64,000 nucleotides of DNA from contig JAEZGN010000021.1 of assembly GCA_023437305.1 (NCBI GenBank), positions 124,001 through 188,000 on the forward strand, in the 5' to 3' direction. Source of the DNA: Bacteroidota bacterium (GTDB taxonomy: Bacteria; Bacteroidota; Bacteroidia; Bacteroidales; Dysgonomonadaceae). The notes beneath the pieces were generated by a model that saw only the letters and a list, made by a program, of their open reading frames with translations, made no database searches and was not told the DNA's origin. Positions 14,861 to 23,958 of this stretch are shown piece after piece. Positions within the stretch are counted from its first letter, which is position 1, and each line of letters opens with the position of its first letter. Made by a program: the position numbers and the translations under genes.

Positions 14861-17149
14861 ATGCCCAATTTTAAGAAATCGATTATTAGCTTTTTAATGC
14901 TGTTGTTTGCATGCATTTCAACACTTGGTGCGCAAACAAACCTTGATCCGGTAGACTATGTAAACCCGCTGACAGGGACATTGTCTAAGTTCGAATTATC
15001 AACCGGAAACAGTTATCCGGTAATAGCCCGTCCGTGGGGAATGAATTTCTGGTCGCCTCAGACCGGAGAGATGGGAAACGGATGGATGTACACCTATACA
15101 GCCGACAAAATCCGTGGCTTTAAGCAAACACACCAGCCTAGCCCTTGGATGAACGACTACGGTCAATTCTCGTTGATGCCTATCACCGGCAAGGTGACAT
15201 TCGATCAGGAAAAACGTGCCAGTTGGTTCTCTCACAAAGCAGAGGTTGCCAAACCCTATTATTATAAGGTGTACTTGGCAGACTATGATATCACCACCGA
15301 GATAACACCCACATCACGTGCTGCAATCTTCCGCTTTACATTCCCCGAGAATGACAATTCGTATGTGATTGTAGATGCTTTCGACAGAGGTTCGTACGTA
15401 AAGATTATCCCCGAAGAAAATAAGATAATCGGCTATACGACACGAAACAGCGGAGGCGTTCCTGCCAACTTCAAAAATTACTTTGTAATAAAATTCGATA
15501 AGCCGTTTACCTACAAAGCTGTAGCCGGCGATGGCGAAATCCGTAAAAACGAATACGAAGCCGAAGAAAACCATGCGGGAGCAATCATCGGATTTGCTAC
15601 CACAAAAGGAGAAGTAGTACATGCCCGTGTAGCCTCATCTTTTATCAGCTACGAGCAAGCAGAACTAAATCTGAAAGAACTAGGTGCGGACACTTTCGAC
15701 CAACTGGCGCAGAAAGGAAGAGCCGAGTGGAACGATGTATTGGGCAAGATCACCGTGCAGGACGAAAATGTAGACAATCTGCGCACATTCTATTCTTGCC
15801 TTTACCGTTCGGTACAATTTCCTCGCAGCTTCTACGAAATAAACGCAGGAGGTGAAGTAGTGCATTACAGCCCGTTCAACGGACAGGTGCTTCCGGGATA
15901 TATGTTTACCGATACAGGATTCTGGGATACATTCCGTTGCTTGTTCCCATTCCTCAATCTGGTGTATCCGTCTATGAACGAGAAGATACAAGCCGGTCTT
16001 GTGAATGCTTACAAAGAAAGCGGATTCTTACCCGAATGGGGAAGCCCGGGACACCGCAATATCATGATCGGTCAGAACTCCGCTTCGGTAGTTGCCGATG
16101 CTTATGTAAAAGGATTGAAAAACTACGACATAGAAGAACTGTGGAAAGCCGTTACCCGTGGAGCAAACGACCATCTGCAAAACACGGCATCGGGCAGGGT
16201 TGGATACGAGTATTATAATCAATACGGCTATGTGCCAAACAATGTAAATATCGGTCAGAATGTAGCCCGTACGCTCGAATATGCGTATAACGACTGGGCG
16301 ATCTACAAACTGGGAAAGACACTCGGAAAACCGGAAAGCGAACTTGCCCAATACAAAAAACATGCGTTGAACTATAAGAATGTTTTCAGCCCGAAGAACA
16401 GGCTGATGGCAGGCAAAGACGATAAGGGTGTATTCAACCCCAACTTCAAGCCCGAAGACTGGAGCAACGAGTTTTGCGAAGGCAACAGCTGGCACTGGAG
16501 CTTTTGCGTATTCCACGACCCCAAAGGTTTGATCGACCTGATGGGCGGCAAACAAGGATTCAACCAAATGATGGATTCCGTATTTGTTTTGCCTAGCTAT
16601 CTGGGACTAAACAGCCGCCGAGTGATCCACGAAATGCGCGAAATGCAGGTGATGGATATGGGACAATATGCACACGGCAACCAGCCGATACAACACATGG
16701 TGTATATGTACAACTATTCGGGCGAACCATGGAAAGCTCAGTACTGGGCACGTGAGATAATGGATAAACTGTATAATCCGTATGCCGACGCTTATTGCGG
16801 CGATGAAGACAACGGACAGACTTCTGCTTGGTACGTATTTTCGGCAATGGGCTTCTATCCTGTGTGTCCGGGAAGCAACGAGTATATCTTAGGCTCTCCG
16901 CTAATGAAAAATATAAAAGTAAAACTGGAGAACGGAAAAACAATCTCGATACAATCGTTGGGCAACAGCAAAGACAATCGCTATGTGAAATCAGTGAAGC
17001 TGAATGGAAAAGTGTATCCGAAAAACTATTTCACACACGAAGATTTGCTCAAAGGCGCAAATATTGTATACGAAATGTCGCCTACACCTAACAAAAGCAG
17101 AGGGGTGAATGAAGCGGACTTTCCGTATTCTTTCAGTAACGAAAAATAA
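14861..17149 (+). CDS. GH92-family alpha-mannosidase, exported
   Basis: 762 residues with a signal peptide (ISFLMLLFACISTLGAQT). GH92 enzymes are calcium-dependent exo-alpha-mannosidases (mostly alpha-1,2) acting on N-glycans and mannans in the periplasm or at the surface. Family marks: DPVDYVNPLTGT right after the signal, the long N-terminal beta-sandwich (15-285), FTDTGFWDTFRCLFPFLNLV, the GQNSASVVADAYVKG segment, and near 646 GDEDNGQTSAWYVFSAMGFY followed by PVCPGSNEYILGSP. It has nothing obvious to do with its aromatic-acid neighbours. It may be an inserted passenger gene; its base composition looks like that of its neighbours. Confidence 0.93.
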   Translation: MPNFKKSIISFLMLLFACISTLGAQTNLDPVDYVNPLTGTLSKFELSTGNSYPVIARPWGMNFWSPQTGEMGNGWMYTYTADKIRGFKQTHQPSPWMNDYGQFSLMPITGKVTFDQEKRASWFSHKAEVAKPYYYKVYLADYDITTEITPTSRAAIFRFTFPENDNSYVIVDAFDRGSYVKIIPEENKIIGYTTRNSGGVPANFKNYFVIKFDKPFTYKAVAGDGEIRKNEYEAEENHAGAIIGFATTKGEVVHARVASSFISYEQAELNLKELGADTFDQLAQKGRAEWNDVLGKITVQDENVDNLRTFYSCLYRSVQFPRSFYEINAGGEVVHYSPFNGQVLPGYMFTDTGFWDTFRCLFPFLNLVYPSMNEKIQAGLVNAYKESGFLPEWGSPGHRNIMIGQNSASVVADAYVKGLKNYDIEELWKAVTRGANDHLQNTASGRVGYEYYNQYGYVPNNVNIGQNVARTLEYAYNDWAIYKLGKTLGKPESELAQYKKHALNYKNVFSPKNRLMAGKDDKGVFNPNFKPEDWSNEFCEGNSWHWSFCVFHDPKGLIDLMGGKQGFNQMMDSVFVLPSYLGLNSRRVIHEMREMQVMDMGQYAHGNQPIQHMVYMYNYSGEPWKAQYWAREIMDKLYNPYADAYCGDEDNGQTSAWYVFSAMGFYPVCPGSNEYILGSPLMKNIKVKLENGKTISIQSLGNSKDNRYVKSVKLNGKVYPKNYFTHEDLLKGANIVYEMSPTPNKSRGVNEADFPYSFSNEK

Positions 17150-17160
17150 GTATTTGTAAA

Positions 17161-17311
17161 ATTTTATGTTGTATGTTGGGTTCGACCTTTTACAGTTTCT
17201 GTCATGCTGAGTGGAGCGAAGCATCTCGATTCTACAGACAAGAGATCCTTCCCTTCGGTCAGGATGACAAAGAGAGGTAAAAGTTTATGAACTCGGCATA
17301 CAACATAAAAT
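17161..17311. repeat. Palindromic repeat family, copy 7, nested in an outer inverted repeat
   Basis: The core copy is at 17200-17270 (left arm TGTCATGCTGAGTGGAGCGA, right arm ending GGTCAGGATGACAA). It is enclosed by a second inverted repeat, 17161-17183 and 17289-17311, with 20 of 23 bases complementary (ATTTTATGTTGTATG...; CATACAACATAAAAT). The outer repeat starts 12 bases after the GH92 stop, where a terminator would lie. Confidence 0.82.
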
Positions 17312-17357
17312 ATTTCAGATGCCTTAAAATAAAACACTAATAAAACTAACCTATGCC

Positions 17358-18659
17358 ATGATCTGGAACACACCGAAAGAATGTATGAGCCGCGACGACA
17401 AACGCCGTATGCAAGGCGAGCGTCTTCGTAAACTGGTAGAGAGAGTCTACCATTGCACACCGTTTTACCGTCAGAAGATGCAGGAAATGAACATCACGCC
17501 TGACGATATCCAGTCGATAGACGACATCGTAAAACTGCCTTTTACCACCAAACAGGATTTGCGTGACAACTACCCCTATGGGATGTTTGCCGTACCCATG
17601 TCGGAGATTATCCGCCTGCATGCCTCATCGGGCACAACAGGACGCCCCACTGTGGTAGGATATACCCGCCGCGACTTGTCTATATGGTCGGAAATGATTG
17701 CCCGTTGCCTCAGTGCCTACGGAGCTACCAGCAACGATATATTCACCGTAGCGTATGGCTATGGGCTGTTTACGGGAGGTCTGGGAGTGCATTACGGAGT
17801 GGAACACCTCGGAGGTACGGTAATACCCATGTCGAGCGGAAACACGGCAAAGCAAATACAACTGATGCACGATTTCGGCCCCACGGCAATAGCCTGCACT
17901 CCGTCTTACGCCCTGTATCTGGCAGAAGCGATGCAGAAAACAGGTATCCCGCGCGAGGAGTTCAAGCTGCGTATCGGTATTTTCGGAGCAGAACCTTGGA
18001 CAGAAAATATGCGCAAGGAGATAGAAGCCAAGATGGGAATAGACGCATATAATATATATGGTCTGAGCGAAGTAATGGGACCGGGCGTATCGCACGAGTG
18101 TGAATATAAAGACGGGTCGCATATTGTAGACGATCACTTCTATCCCGAAATTATTTCTCCCGATACACTCGAGCAACTGCCTTACGGCGAGCAGGGCGAA
18201 CTGGTATTCACCACCCTCACCAAGGAAGGCTTACCGCTGTTGCGCTACCGTACAAAAGACCTGTGCAGCCTCACAGACCAAACATGCCAATGCGGACGCA
18301 CAAATGTACGCATGAGCCGCATTGTAGGACGCAGCGACGATATGCTCATCATCAGGGGTGTGAATGTATTCCCTTCGCAGATAGAGAGTGTGATATTGGA
18401 AATGGAAGAATTTGAAGCTCATTATCTGCTGATAGTAGACAGGGTGAATAATCTGGATATACTGGAGGTACAGGTAGAAGTTCGTGACGGCTTCTATTCG
18501 GATGAGATAACCAAAATGTTTGCACTGAAAAAGAAACTCGGACAGCGTATACAAAGCGTACTGGGCATCAGTGCCGACATCAAGCTGGTAGAACCGTTCA
18601 GCATCAAGCGCAGCGAAGGCAAAGCGCAGCGTGTGGTAGATAAGCGAGTATTTAGCTAA
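17358..18659 (+). CDS. paaK: Phenylacetate-CoA ligase
   Basis: 433 residues, the normal PaaK length. PaaK is an adenylate-forming enzyme that joins phenylacetate or another arylacetate to CoA with ATP. The P-loop-like motif HASSGTTGRPTVVGYT is near residue 88; other marks are GLSEVMGPGVSHEC, the adenylate-binding YRTKDLCSL, and the hinge/C-terminal domain with RIVGRSDDMLIIRGVNVFPS. Next to IorAB it could run toward arylacetate and ATP, conserving energy from the CoA thioester, or capture free arylacetates; direction is inference. The tandem-ACT gene follows, a common pairing. Confidence 0.94.
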   Translation: MIWNTPKECMSRDDKRRMQGERLRKLVERVYHCTPFYRQKMQEMNITPDDIQSIDDIVKLPFTTKQDLRDNYPYGMFAVPMSEIIRLHASSGTTGRPTVVGYTRRDLSIWSEMIARCLSAYGATSNDIFTVAYGYGLFTGGLGVHYGVEHLGGTVIPMSSGNTAKQIQLMHDFGPTAIACTPSYALYLAEAMQKTGIPREEFKLRIGIFGAEPWTENMRKEIEAKMGIDAYNIYGLSEVMGPGVSHECEYKDGSHIVDDHFYPEIISPDTLEQLPYGEQGELVFTTLTKEGLPLLRYRTKDLCSLTDQTCQCGRTNVRMSRIVGRSDDMLIIRGVNVFPSQIESVILEMEEFEAHYLLIVDRVNNLDILEVQVEVRDGFYSDEITKMFALKKKLGQRIQSVLGISADIKLVEPFSIKRSEGKAQRVVDKRVFS

Positions 18660-18682
18660 CCAATCTATGATTTATTGTTTCT

Positions 18683-18755
18683 TTGTTATCCTGAGGCACG
18701 AAGGATCTCAACTCTGTTTTTTATAAAGAGATGCTTCCTATCGTCAGCATGACAA
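18683..18755. repeat. Palindromic repeat family, copy 8
   Basis: Left arm TTGTTATCCTGAGGCACGAA then GGATCTC; right arm AGAGATGCTTCCTATCGTCA then GCATGACA. It lies between paaK and the ACT-domain gene. Confidence 0.85.
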
Positions 18756-18791
18756 ATACAAATAAGAGATATGAATAAAAAATAAAAAGCC

Positions 18792-19217
18792 ATGACAATA
18801 AAACAACTTTCTGTCTTCATAGAGAATAAGACAGGCCGCATAAATGACGTAACCCGCATACTGGGACAAAACGGAGTGAATATGACAGCCTTCAGTTTGG
18901 CCGAAAGCGCAGACTTTGGGATATTGCGAATGATTGTATCGGATGTAGACCTCGCCATGCGTGTACTCAAGGAAGCACACTTCGGGGTAACGGTTACCGA
19001 TGTTGTTTGCTTCTCTTGTCCCAACACACCCGGATCGCTGTCGACGGTGCTCGAATATCTGGCCAAAGAGAATATATTTATAGAGTATATGTATGCCTTC
19101 TCGGAAGGAGATACAGCCAATGTGGTTATCCGCCCTACAGATGTTAAACGGTGTCTCGAAATTCTTACTTCCTACAATTGTAATTTGTTAAATCGAAACA
19201 ATCTAAAGCAACAGTAA
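18792..19217 (+). CDS. Tandem ACT-domain protein
   Basis: 141 residues made of two ACT domains: KQLSVFIENKTGRINDVTRI at the start and SCPNTPGSLSTVLEYLAKEN from about residue 75. Both have the ligand-site pattern of amino-acid-binding ACT modules (N-K-T-G-R and N-T-P-G-S). No catalytic domain is attached. Stand-alone tandem ACT proteins next to paaK and ior genes probably sense aromatic amino acids or tune the enzymes; this is inference from neighbourhood. It is the last gene of the cluster. Confidence 0.88.
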   Translation: MTIKQLSVFIENKTGRINDVTRILGQNGVNMTAFSLAESADFGILRMIVSDVDLAMRVLKEAHFGVTVTDVVCFSCPNTPGSLSTVLEYLAKENIFIEYMYAFSEGDTANVVIRPTDVKRCLEILTSYNCNLLNRNNLKQQ

Positions 19218-19462
19218 CTTTTGAAGGTATCCATCACCTCATCAAGGCAATCAGTTTATTACTAGGCAAAAACATGTTGTTTAACATATAAAAAACACCA
19301 TAAAACAAGCATAGTGGCGGGGCAAATGTTAATTTAGTTCCTCCATTGTTATTTTTACTTAAAACGTTTTTTTAACGATAAGAAAATCAGTAAAAAATAA
19401 ACAGTAAAAGGATTAAATTTTGTAAATTCAAAACAATTTTTAGTTCGGAGCGGAAACTGATA

Positions 19463-19509
19463 AACAAACATATTTTCAGTTGGTATTTTAGGGAGAGAGT
19501 ATGTTTGTT
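19463..19509 (+). promoter_or_regulatory. Stem-loop in the leader of the pyrophosphatase gene
   Basis: The 320-base spacer before hppA holds no gene. Close to its end AACAAACATA and TATGTTTGTT form a 10-base perfect stem around a 27-base loop, ending 28 bases before the ATG, so it could affect translation. I see no clear TAnnTTTG box and no riboswitch class that I can name. Confidence 0.35.
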
Positions 19510-19537
19510 ATTGTCTATCTAAATACAATTTTTTATC

Positions 19538-21988
19538 ATGAAAAAACTAAAAAATGTTGGTCTACTGATTGGTCTGCTTCTTGGTGTTAACCTATCTACG
19601 TTTGCAAGCGAAGCCGACCTGGCGATTCCTGATCTCCATGAGGGCACCTTCCACATCTTTGGAACTGCGATTACTTCATGGGATTTTTTATTTTATGGTG
19701 CACTGATCATTGCTGGAACATTATGTTTCAGTCTTCTCTTGTTCCGTCAGGTCAAGAGATTACCTGCTCACGACTCTATGCTCAAAGTAGCTGCTACTAT
19801 TTACGCCACTTGCCGGACATATCTGATCCAGCAAGGTAAATTCCTTCTGATGTTGTTTGCATTGATTGCCCTTGTGCTATGCATCTACTTCTTCGGATTG
19901 ATCGGGCAGTCTTTCGGGGTTGTTATTCAAGTCTTGTTATTCTCCATTGTAGGTATGGCAGGGTCTTACACTGTGGCTTGGTTTGGTATTCGTGTAAATA
20001 CCTATGCCAATGCACGCACCGCATTTGCTTCGTTAAAAGGACGTCCGTTGGATGTCGTTAATATACCATTGAAGGCCGGCATGAGCGTCGGTCTGTTCCT
20101 CATCTCTCTCGAGCTTGTACTTATGGTTATTATTCTTCTTTTTGTGCCTCGCGAAATAGTAGGTATCTGCTTCTTGGGATTTGCTATTGGCGAATCGCTT
20201 GCAGCAAGTGCCTTGCGTATTGCCGGAGGTATATTTACCAAAATTGCCGACATCGGTTCCGACCTGATGAAGGTTGTTTTCAAGGTAAAAGAAGACGATC
20301 CTCGTAATCCGGGCGTGATAGCCGACTGTACAGGCGACAATGCCGGTGACAGTGTAGGCCCTACAGCCGACGGATTTGAAACATACGGTGTAACAGGGGT
20401 TGCTCTGATTGCATTTATCACATTAGCCGTAGAAGATCCGCATATTCAGGCTAAACTGATAGTATGGATATTCGGAATGCGTTTCTTGATGGACTTTTTG
20501 TCGGGCTGTGCATTCTTTATCAATCAGGCTATATCGAAAAGACTATACGGAAATAAAAAGGAATTCGACTTCGAATCTCCTTTGATGCGCCTCATCATTA
20601 TTGCTGCTGTTCTTTGCATCTCTGCTAGCTTCTTTATGAGCCACCTTTTGTTGGGCGATATGGTAGAAATCACAGGCAACCCGGCAAATGGCAGCCTTTG
20701 GTGGAAATTGGCAATTATTATAAGCTGCGGTACACTTGCTGCGGTATTGATTCCTGAGTTTACGAAGTTCTTTACCAGTTCCAAATCGAAACATGTAAAA
20801 GAAATCGTCACCGCTTCACGCGAAGGAGGCCCGTCACTGAATATTCTATCGGGTATTGTAGCCGGTTATTTCGGGGCATTCTGGACAGGATTGCTCATCG
20901 CAGCGCTGATGACAGGTGCATTCTTTACCGCACAGATGGGATTGGACGCCATATTAGGCCCTCACGCCTCTATCTTCGCATTCGGGTTGGTTGCATTCGG
21001 TTTCTTGTGTATGGGTCCTGTAACAATTGCTGTAGACAGCTATGGCCCTGTAACAGACAATGCCCAATCGGTATTCGAATTGTCTCAAATAGAAAGCATA
21101 CCGAATATATCTGAGGAGATAAAGAAAGATTATGGTTTTACTCCTAATTTTGAAAACGGAAAACATTTTCTCGAAGCAAATGACTCGGCAGGAAACACCT
21201 TTAAGGCTACAGCCAAGCCGGTATTGATCGGAACAGCCGTAGTAGGTGCTACAACAATGATATTCTCCATCATCTTGCTGCTCGAAAAAGTAGGGCTGCT
21301 GAAACTGTCTCTAACCGATGCGCCGGTACTCCTCGGGCTTATCTGTGGTGGTGCGGTTATCTTCTGGTTTAGTGGTTCTTCTATGCAAGCCGTTACCACA
21401 GGTGCTTACCGTGCTGTAGAGTTCATCAAACGTACATTCGACATCACAAAAAAAGAAGCCGATATAAAGGACTCTATCGCCGTGGTGAAGATTTGTACCC
21501 AATATGCACAAAAAGGGATGTGGAACATCTTTATCGCCCTTATTTCGCTTACATTGGCATTTGCATTCTTAGATCCTAACTTCTTTGTGGCTTACCTTGT
21601 GTCTATCGCCGTATTCGGATTGTTCCAAGCCATCTACATGGCTAATGCGGGAGGAAGCTGGGATAACGCTAAGAAAGTAGTAGAAGTAGACCTGAAAGAA
21701 AAGAATACCCCGCTGCACGAAGCGGCAGTGATAGGAGACACAGTGGGCGACCCATTTAAAGATACTTCGTCCGTATCACTAAATCCTATCATCAAGTTCT
21801 CTACCCTATTTGGTTTGTTGGCAACAGAAATCTGTATAGAAATGCGCTCCAACCCTGACAGCGATTATTCTATATTTATTGCCATACCATTCTTAATTCT
21901 GGGCTTGGTATTTGTTTGGCGTTCATTCTATCGGATGAGGATTCCGATACATGAAGGCGAATTGCAAAGTAACAATATAGAAGTTTGA
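19538..21988 (+). CDS. hppA: Membrane-bound ion-translocating pyrophosphatase
   Basis: 816 residues with about 16 membrane spans; it hydrolyses pyrophosphate and pumps H+ and/or Na+ across the inner membrane. The Mg-PPi site is seen in KEDDPRNPGVIADCTGDNAG near 254 with GPTADGFE following, and in GGSWDNAKKVVE and HEAAVIGDTVGDPFKDTS at the C-terminal end. The canonical EVGADLVGK reads DIGSDLMK here. At the GNTT(A/K) position that sorts K+-dependent from K+-independent enzymes the sequence is GNTFK, which points to K+ independence; ion specificity is not certain. An N-terminal extension with a signal-like segment (LLIGLLLGVNLSTFAS) makes it longer than the usual 650-770. A terminator follows. 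Confidence 0.93.
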   Translation: MKKLKNVGLLIGLLLGVNLSTFASEADLAIPDLHEGTFHIFGTAITSWDFLFYGALIIAGTLCFSLLLFRQVKRLPAHDSMLKVAATIYATCRTYLIQQGKFLLMLFALIALVLCIYFFGLIGQSFGVVIQVLLFSIVGMAGSYTVAWFGIRVNTYANARTAFASLKGRPLDVVNIPLKAGMSVGLFLISLELVLMVIILLFVPREIVGICFLGFAIGESLAASALRIAGGIFTKIADIGSDLMKVVFKVKEDDPRNPGVIADCTGDNAGDSVGPTADGFETYGVTGVALIAFITLAVEDPHIQAKLIVWIFGMRFLMDFLSGCAFFINQAISKRLYGNKKEFDFESPLMRLIIIAAVLCISASFFMSHLLLGDMVEITGNPANGSLWWKLAIIISCGTLAAVLIPEFTKFFTSSKSKHVKEIVTASREGGPSLNILSGIVAGYFGAFWTGLLIAALMTGAFFTAQMGLDAILGPHASIFAFGLVAFGFLCMGPVTIAVDSYGPVTDNAQSVFELSQIESIPNISEEIKKDYGFTPNFENGKHFLEANDSAGNTFKATAKPVLIGTAVVGATTMIFSIILLLEKVGLLKLSLTDAPVLLGLICGGAVIFWFSGSSMQAVTTGAYRAVEFIKRTFDITKKEADIKDSIAVVKICTQYAQKGMWNIFIALISLTLAFAFLDPNFFVAYLVSIAVFGLFQAIYMANAGGSWDNAKKVVEVDLKEKNTPLHEAAVIGDTVGDPFKDTSSVSLNPIIKFSTLFGLLATEICIEMRSNPDSDYSIFIAIPFLILGLVFVWRSFYRMRIPIHEGELQSNNIEV

Positions 21989-22017
21989 TAAATAAAATCT
22001 CAATAAGATTTTTAATG

Positions 22018-22052
22018 ATAGAGGTGTTTCAACTGAAACACCTCTATTTTTA
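22018..22052 (+). terminator. Rho-independent terminator after hppA
   Basis: ATAGAGGTGTTTC and GAAACACCTCTAT form a perfect 13-base stem with the loop AACT, followed by five T residues. It starts 30 bases after the stop codon. Confidence 0.9.
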
Positions 22053-22256
22053 TGCAAAAAAGTCTATGTGAATTTTCGACAAAAGATTTAGCATTAATAA
22101 ATTGTGGAGTAGCAATAGCTCTAAATTTCCACTCTCTCGAAAGGTTAAATATTAATAAATATTTACTAAAAAATATAACTATTTAATTTATATTTACTTA
22201 ATTTATTATTAACAAATAAACTTTCATTGAAGTCAAATCTCGTAAAAGTTAATATT

Positions 22257-23933
22257 ATGAAAAAAATTATCTTCGTTTTATCACTTCTTTTCATTGTTAG
22301 CTGTACTGATAACAATCTTGAAGAACTTGAGGAAACACAAGGCTCCAAAAACTTAAAAAGTAGCTTAGTAATTAATCCAGGAGAATGGGAGAGTTGGACT
22401 GAAATTAAAATTCCAAACATATCTAACAAAGTACATGTACCATGGAATAATGCATACTCAATGTCTAACATTCCAGATGATGTAAGAAAAGATATTAAGG
22501 CGGAGGATGGATGGATATTGCTACGCAATACTACGATTGAAAACAAATCATTATATAATTATCTTATTTTTTATAATAGATTCACCGGCACTCTGAAAGG
22601 ATTTTATTATTTGGAAACAGCAACTGTCGGAAACAATGGCTATTGGAATATTACATTTGATGGAGGAATTAATAAATTAATTAATAATCAAGATGGATTT
22701 TTCACATATCCGCAAAACTCTCTAAAAAGACCTGAATGTGTAAATGTTATGAATATAACAAAAAATCCTACAAAAGGATTTACTATTGGATGGAATTGTT
22801 TTCAGGTTGAACTAGTCTTTGATCAGAATCAGCCAAATCTAACATTGACAATAGATGCCTATCAACAAAATATTACCACTATAAAAATAGAAGGAAGCTA
22901 CGAGTCAACCTCATCAGGTACATTAATTAGTTCTACAGCATCAAATAATTCTTCGGATCCTTTTTCGAAAAGTACATTAACTGCACTTTCTGATAGTGCT
23001 AAATCTTGGATAGTAAGAAACATAAGTTTAGGAGGCGATAACAGACCTATTAAAAATGTAGCTTCTTCTACATTACAATCAATCATAAGTGGAAATTTTA
23101 AAGCATTACTTGATCTGGGGACAAACTCCATATTTGGTTCGTTTTTGGGAGGAACAAGCAATAGTACAACTAACTATACCCTCCAATTCAAAACTTCAGG
23201 AAAAGTCCTTCTTGAGGGCAAAGCTCAAGGCCCTACAGTGACCACTATACCTCCTTTACAAATGGCAATAAACTCATCTGAAAAGCTGGGTGTTTGGAAT
23301 TTAATTGATCCACCAACTATCGAAATCGGAGAGTATGCTGAAATGACAAGGTATTCAATACTATCTAATCAAACAGCAATTAGCTATAACATTATTAAGA
23401 CACTGAATACCGCACCATCGAATATTTCTATAAATCCAGACATAAAAAATTACATGGATAATTTAACAATAAGCCATGCCGCATCTCAAGGGTATTTACC
23501 TGGAGAGAATTATAATACAACAAGTGTATCTAAAAGCAAGTTGAAACCAATTAATTCAGTACGTGTAACTTCTATAAGCAATAAGTATACTGATTTACTC
23601 TACGATGACGGCAAAACGAAAATAGCATTACACTCAAATTGGTATAGTCCAACTATGAATTTTGAATGTTTAGGATTGACTGATTTACCTACTTGGAGAA
23701 GTAATAGTACACAAAAACCGGCTATTTATCTATTAAGACACTATCTTGATGGAAAGTTACAGATTGACCCTGAGGATATAAAAGTAACAGTAAGCTATAC
23801 TATAACAGTAAATGGGGTTAAAAAAACATTCAAATCGATTAGAACATATGATCCTGAATATAAATTTGTGTATAGTGGTTTCTCTTGTAGGCCATACGGC
23901 TGGACATGGAATGAGATACATCAAATTAAATAG
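22257..23933 (+). CDS. Lipoprotein of unknown family, AT-rich
   Basis: 558 residues from the ATG at 22257; a TTG ten codons upstream would break the signal peptide and is rejected. The N-terminus is a lipoprotein signal (MKKIIFVLSLLFIVSC, lipid-modified Cys16) followed by an acidic stretch. I do not recognise the family. Visible features: DGWILLRN...YLIFYNRFTGTLKGFYYLE in the first third (a predicted beta-rich module), many Asn, Ser and Thr residues, a Gly/Ser/Thr-rich middle and no cysteine pairs of note. Base composition is clearly more AT-rich than neighbouring genes, with many AAT, AAA and ATA codons, suggesting recent transfer. It stands alone, with terminator-like stems on both sides. 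Confidence 0.75.
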   Translation: MKKIIFVLSLLFIVSCTDNNLEELEETQGSKNLKSSLVINPGEWESWTEIKIPNISNKVHVPWNNAYSMSNIPDDVRKDIKAEDGWILLRNTTIENKSLYNYLIFYNRFTGTLKGFYYLETATVGNNGYWNITFDGGINKLINNQDGFFTYPQNSLKRPECVNVMNITKNPTKGFTIGWNCFQVELVFDQNQPNLTLTIDAYQQNITTIKIEGSYESTSSGTLISSTASNNSSDPFSKSTLTALSDSAKSWIVRNISLGGDNRPIKNVASSTLQSIISGNFKALLDLGTNSIFGSFLGGTSNSTTNYTLQFKTSGKVLLEGKAQGPTVTTIPPLQMAINSSEKLGVWNLIDPPTIEIGEYAEMTRYSILSNQTAISYNIIKTLNTAPSNISINPDIKNYMDNLTISHAASQGYLPGENYNTTSVSKSKLKPINSVRVTSISNKYTDLLYDDGKTKIALHSNWYSPTMNFECLGLTDLPTWRSNSTQKPAIYLLRHYLDGKLQIDPEDIKVTVSYTITVNGVKKTFKSIRTYDPEYKFVYSGFSCRPYGWTWNEIHQIK

Positions 23934-23958
23934 AATACACTAGACCAGAAAAATAAAT

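Noticed and set aside
22227..22256. TTG start ten codons before the unknown lipoprotein
   Set aside because: It would place a charged segment before the lipoprotein signal peptide.
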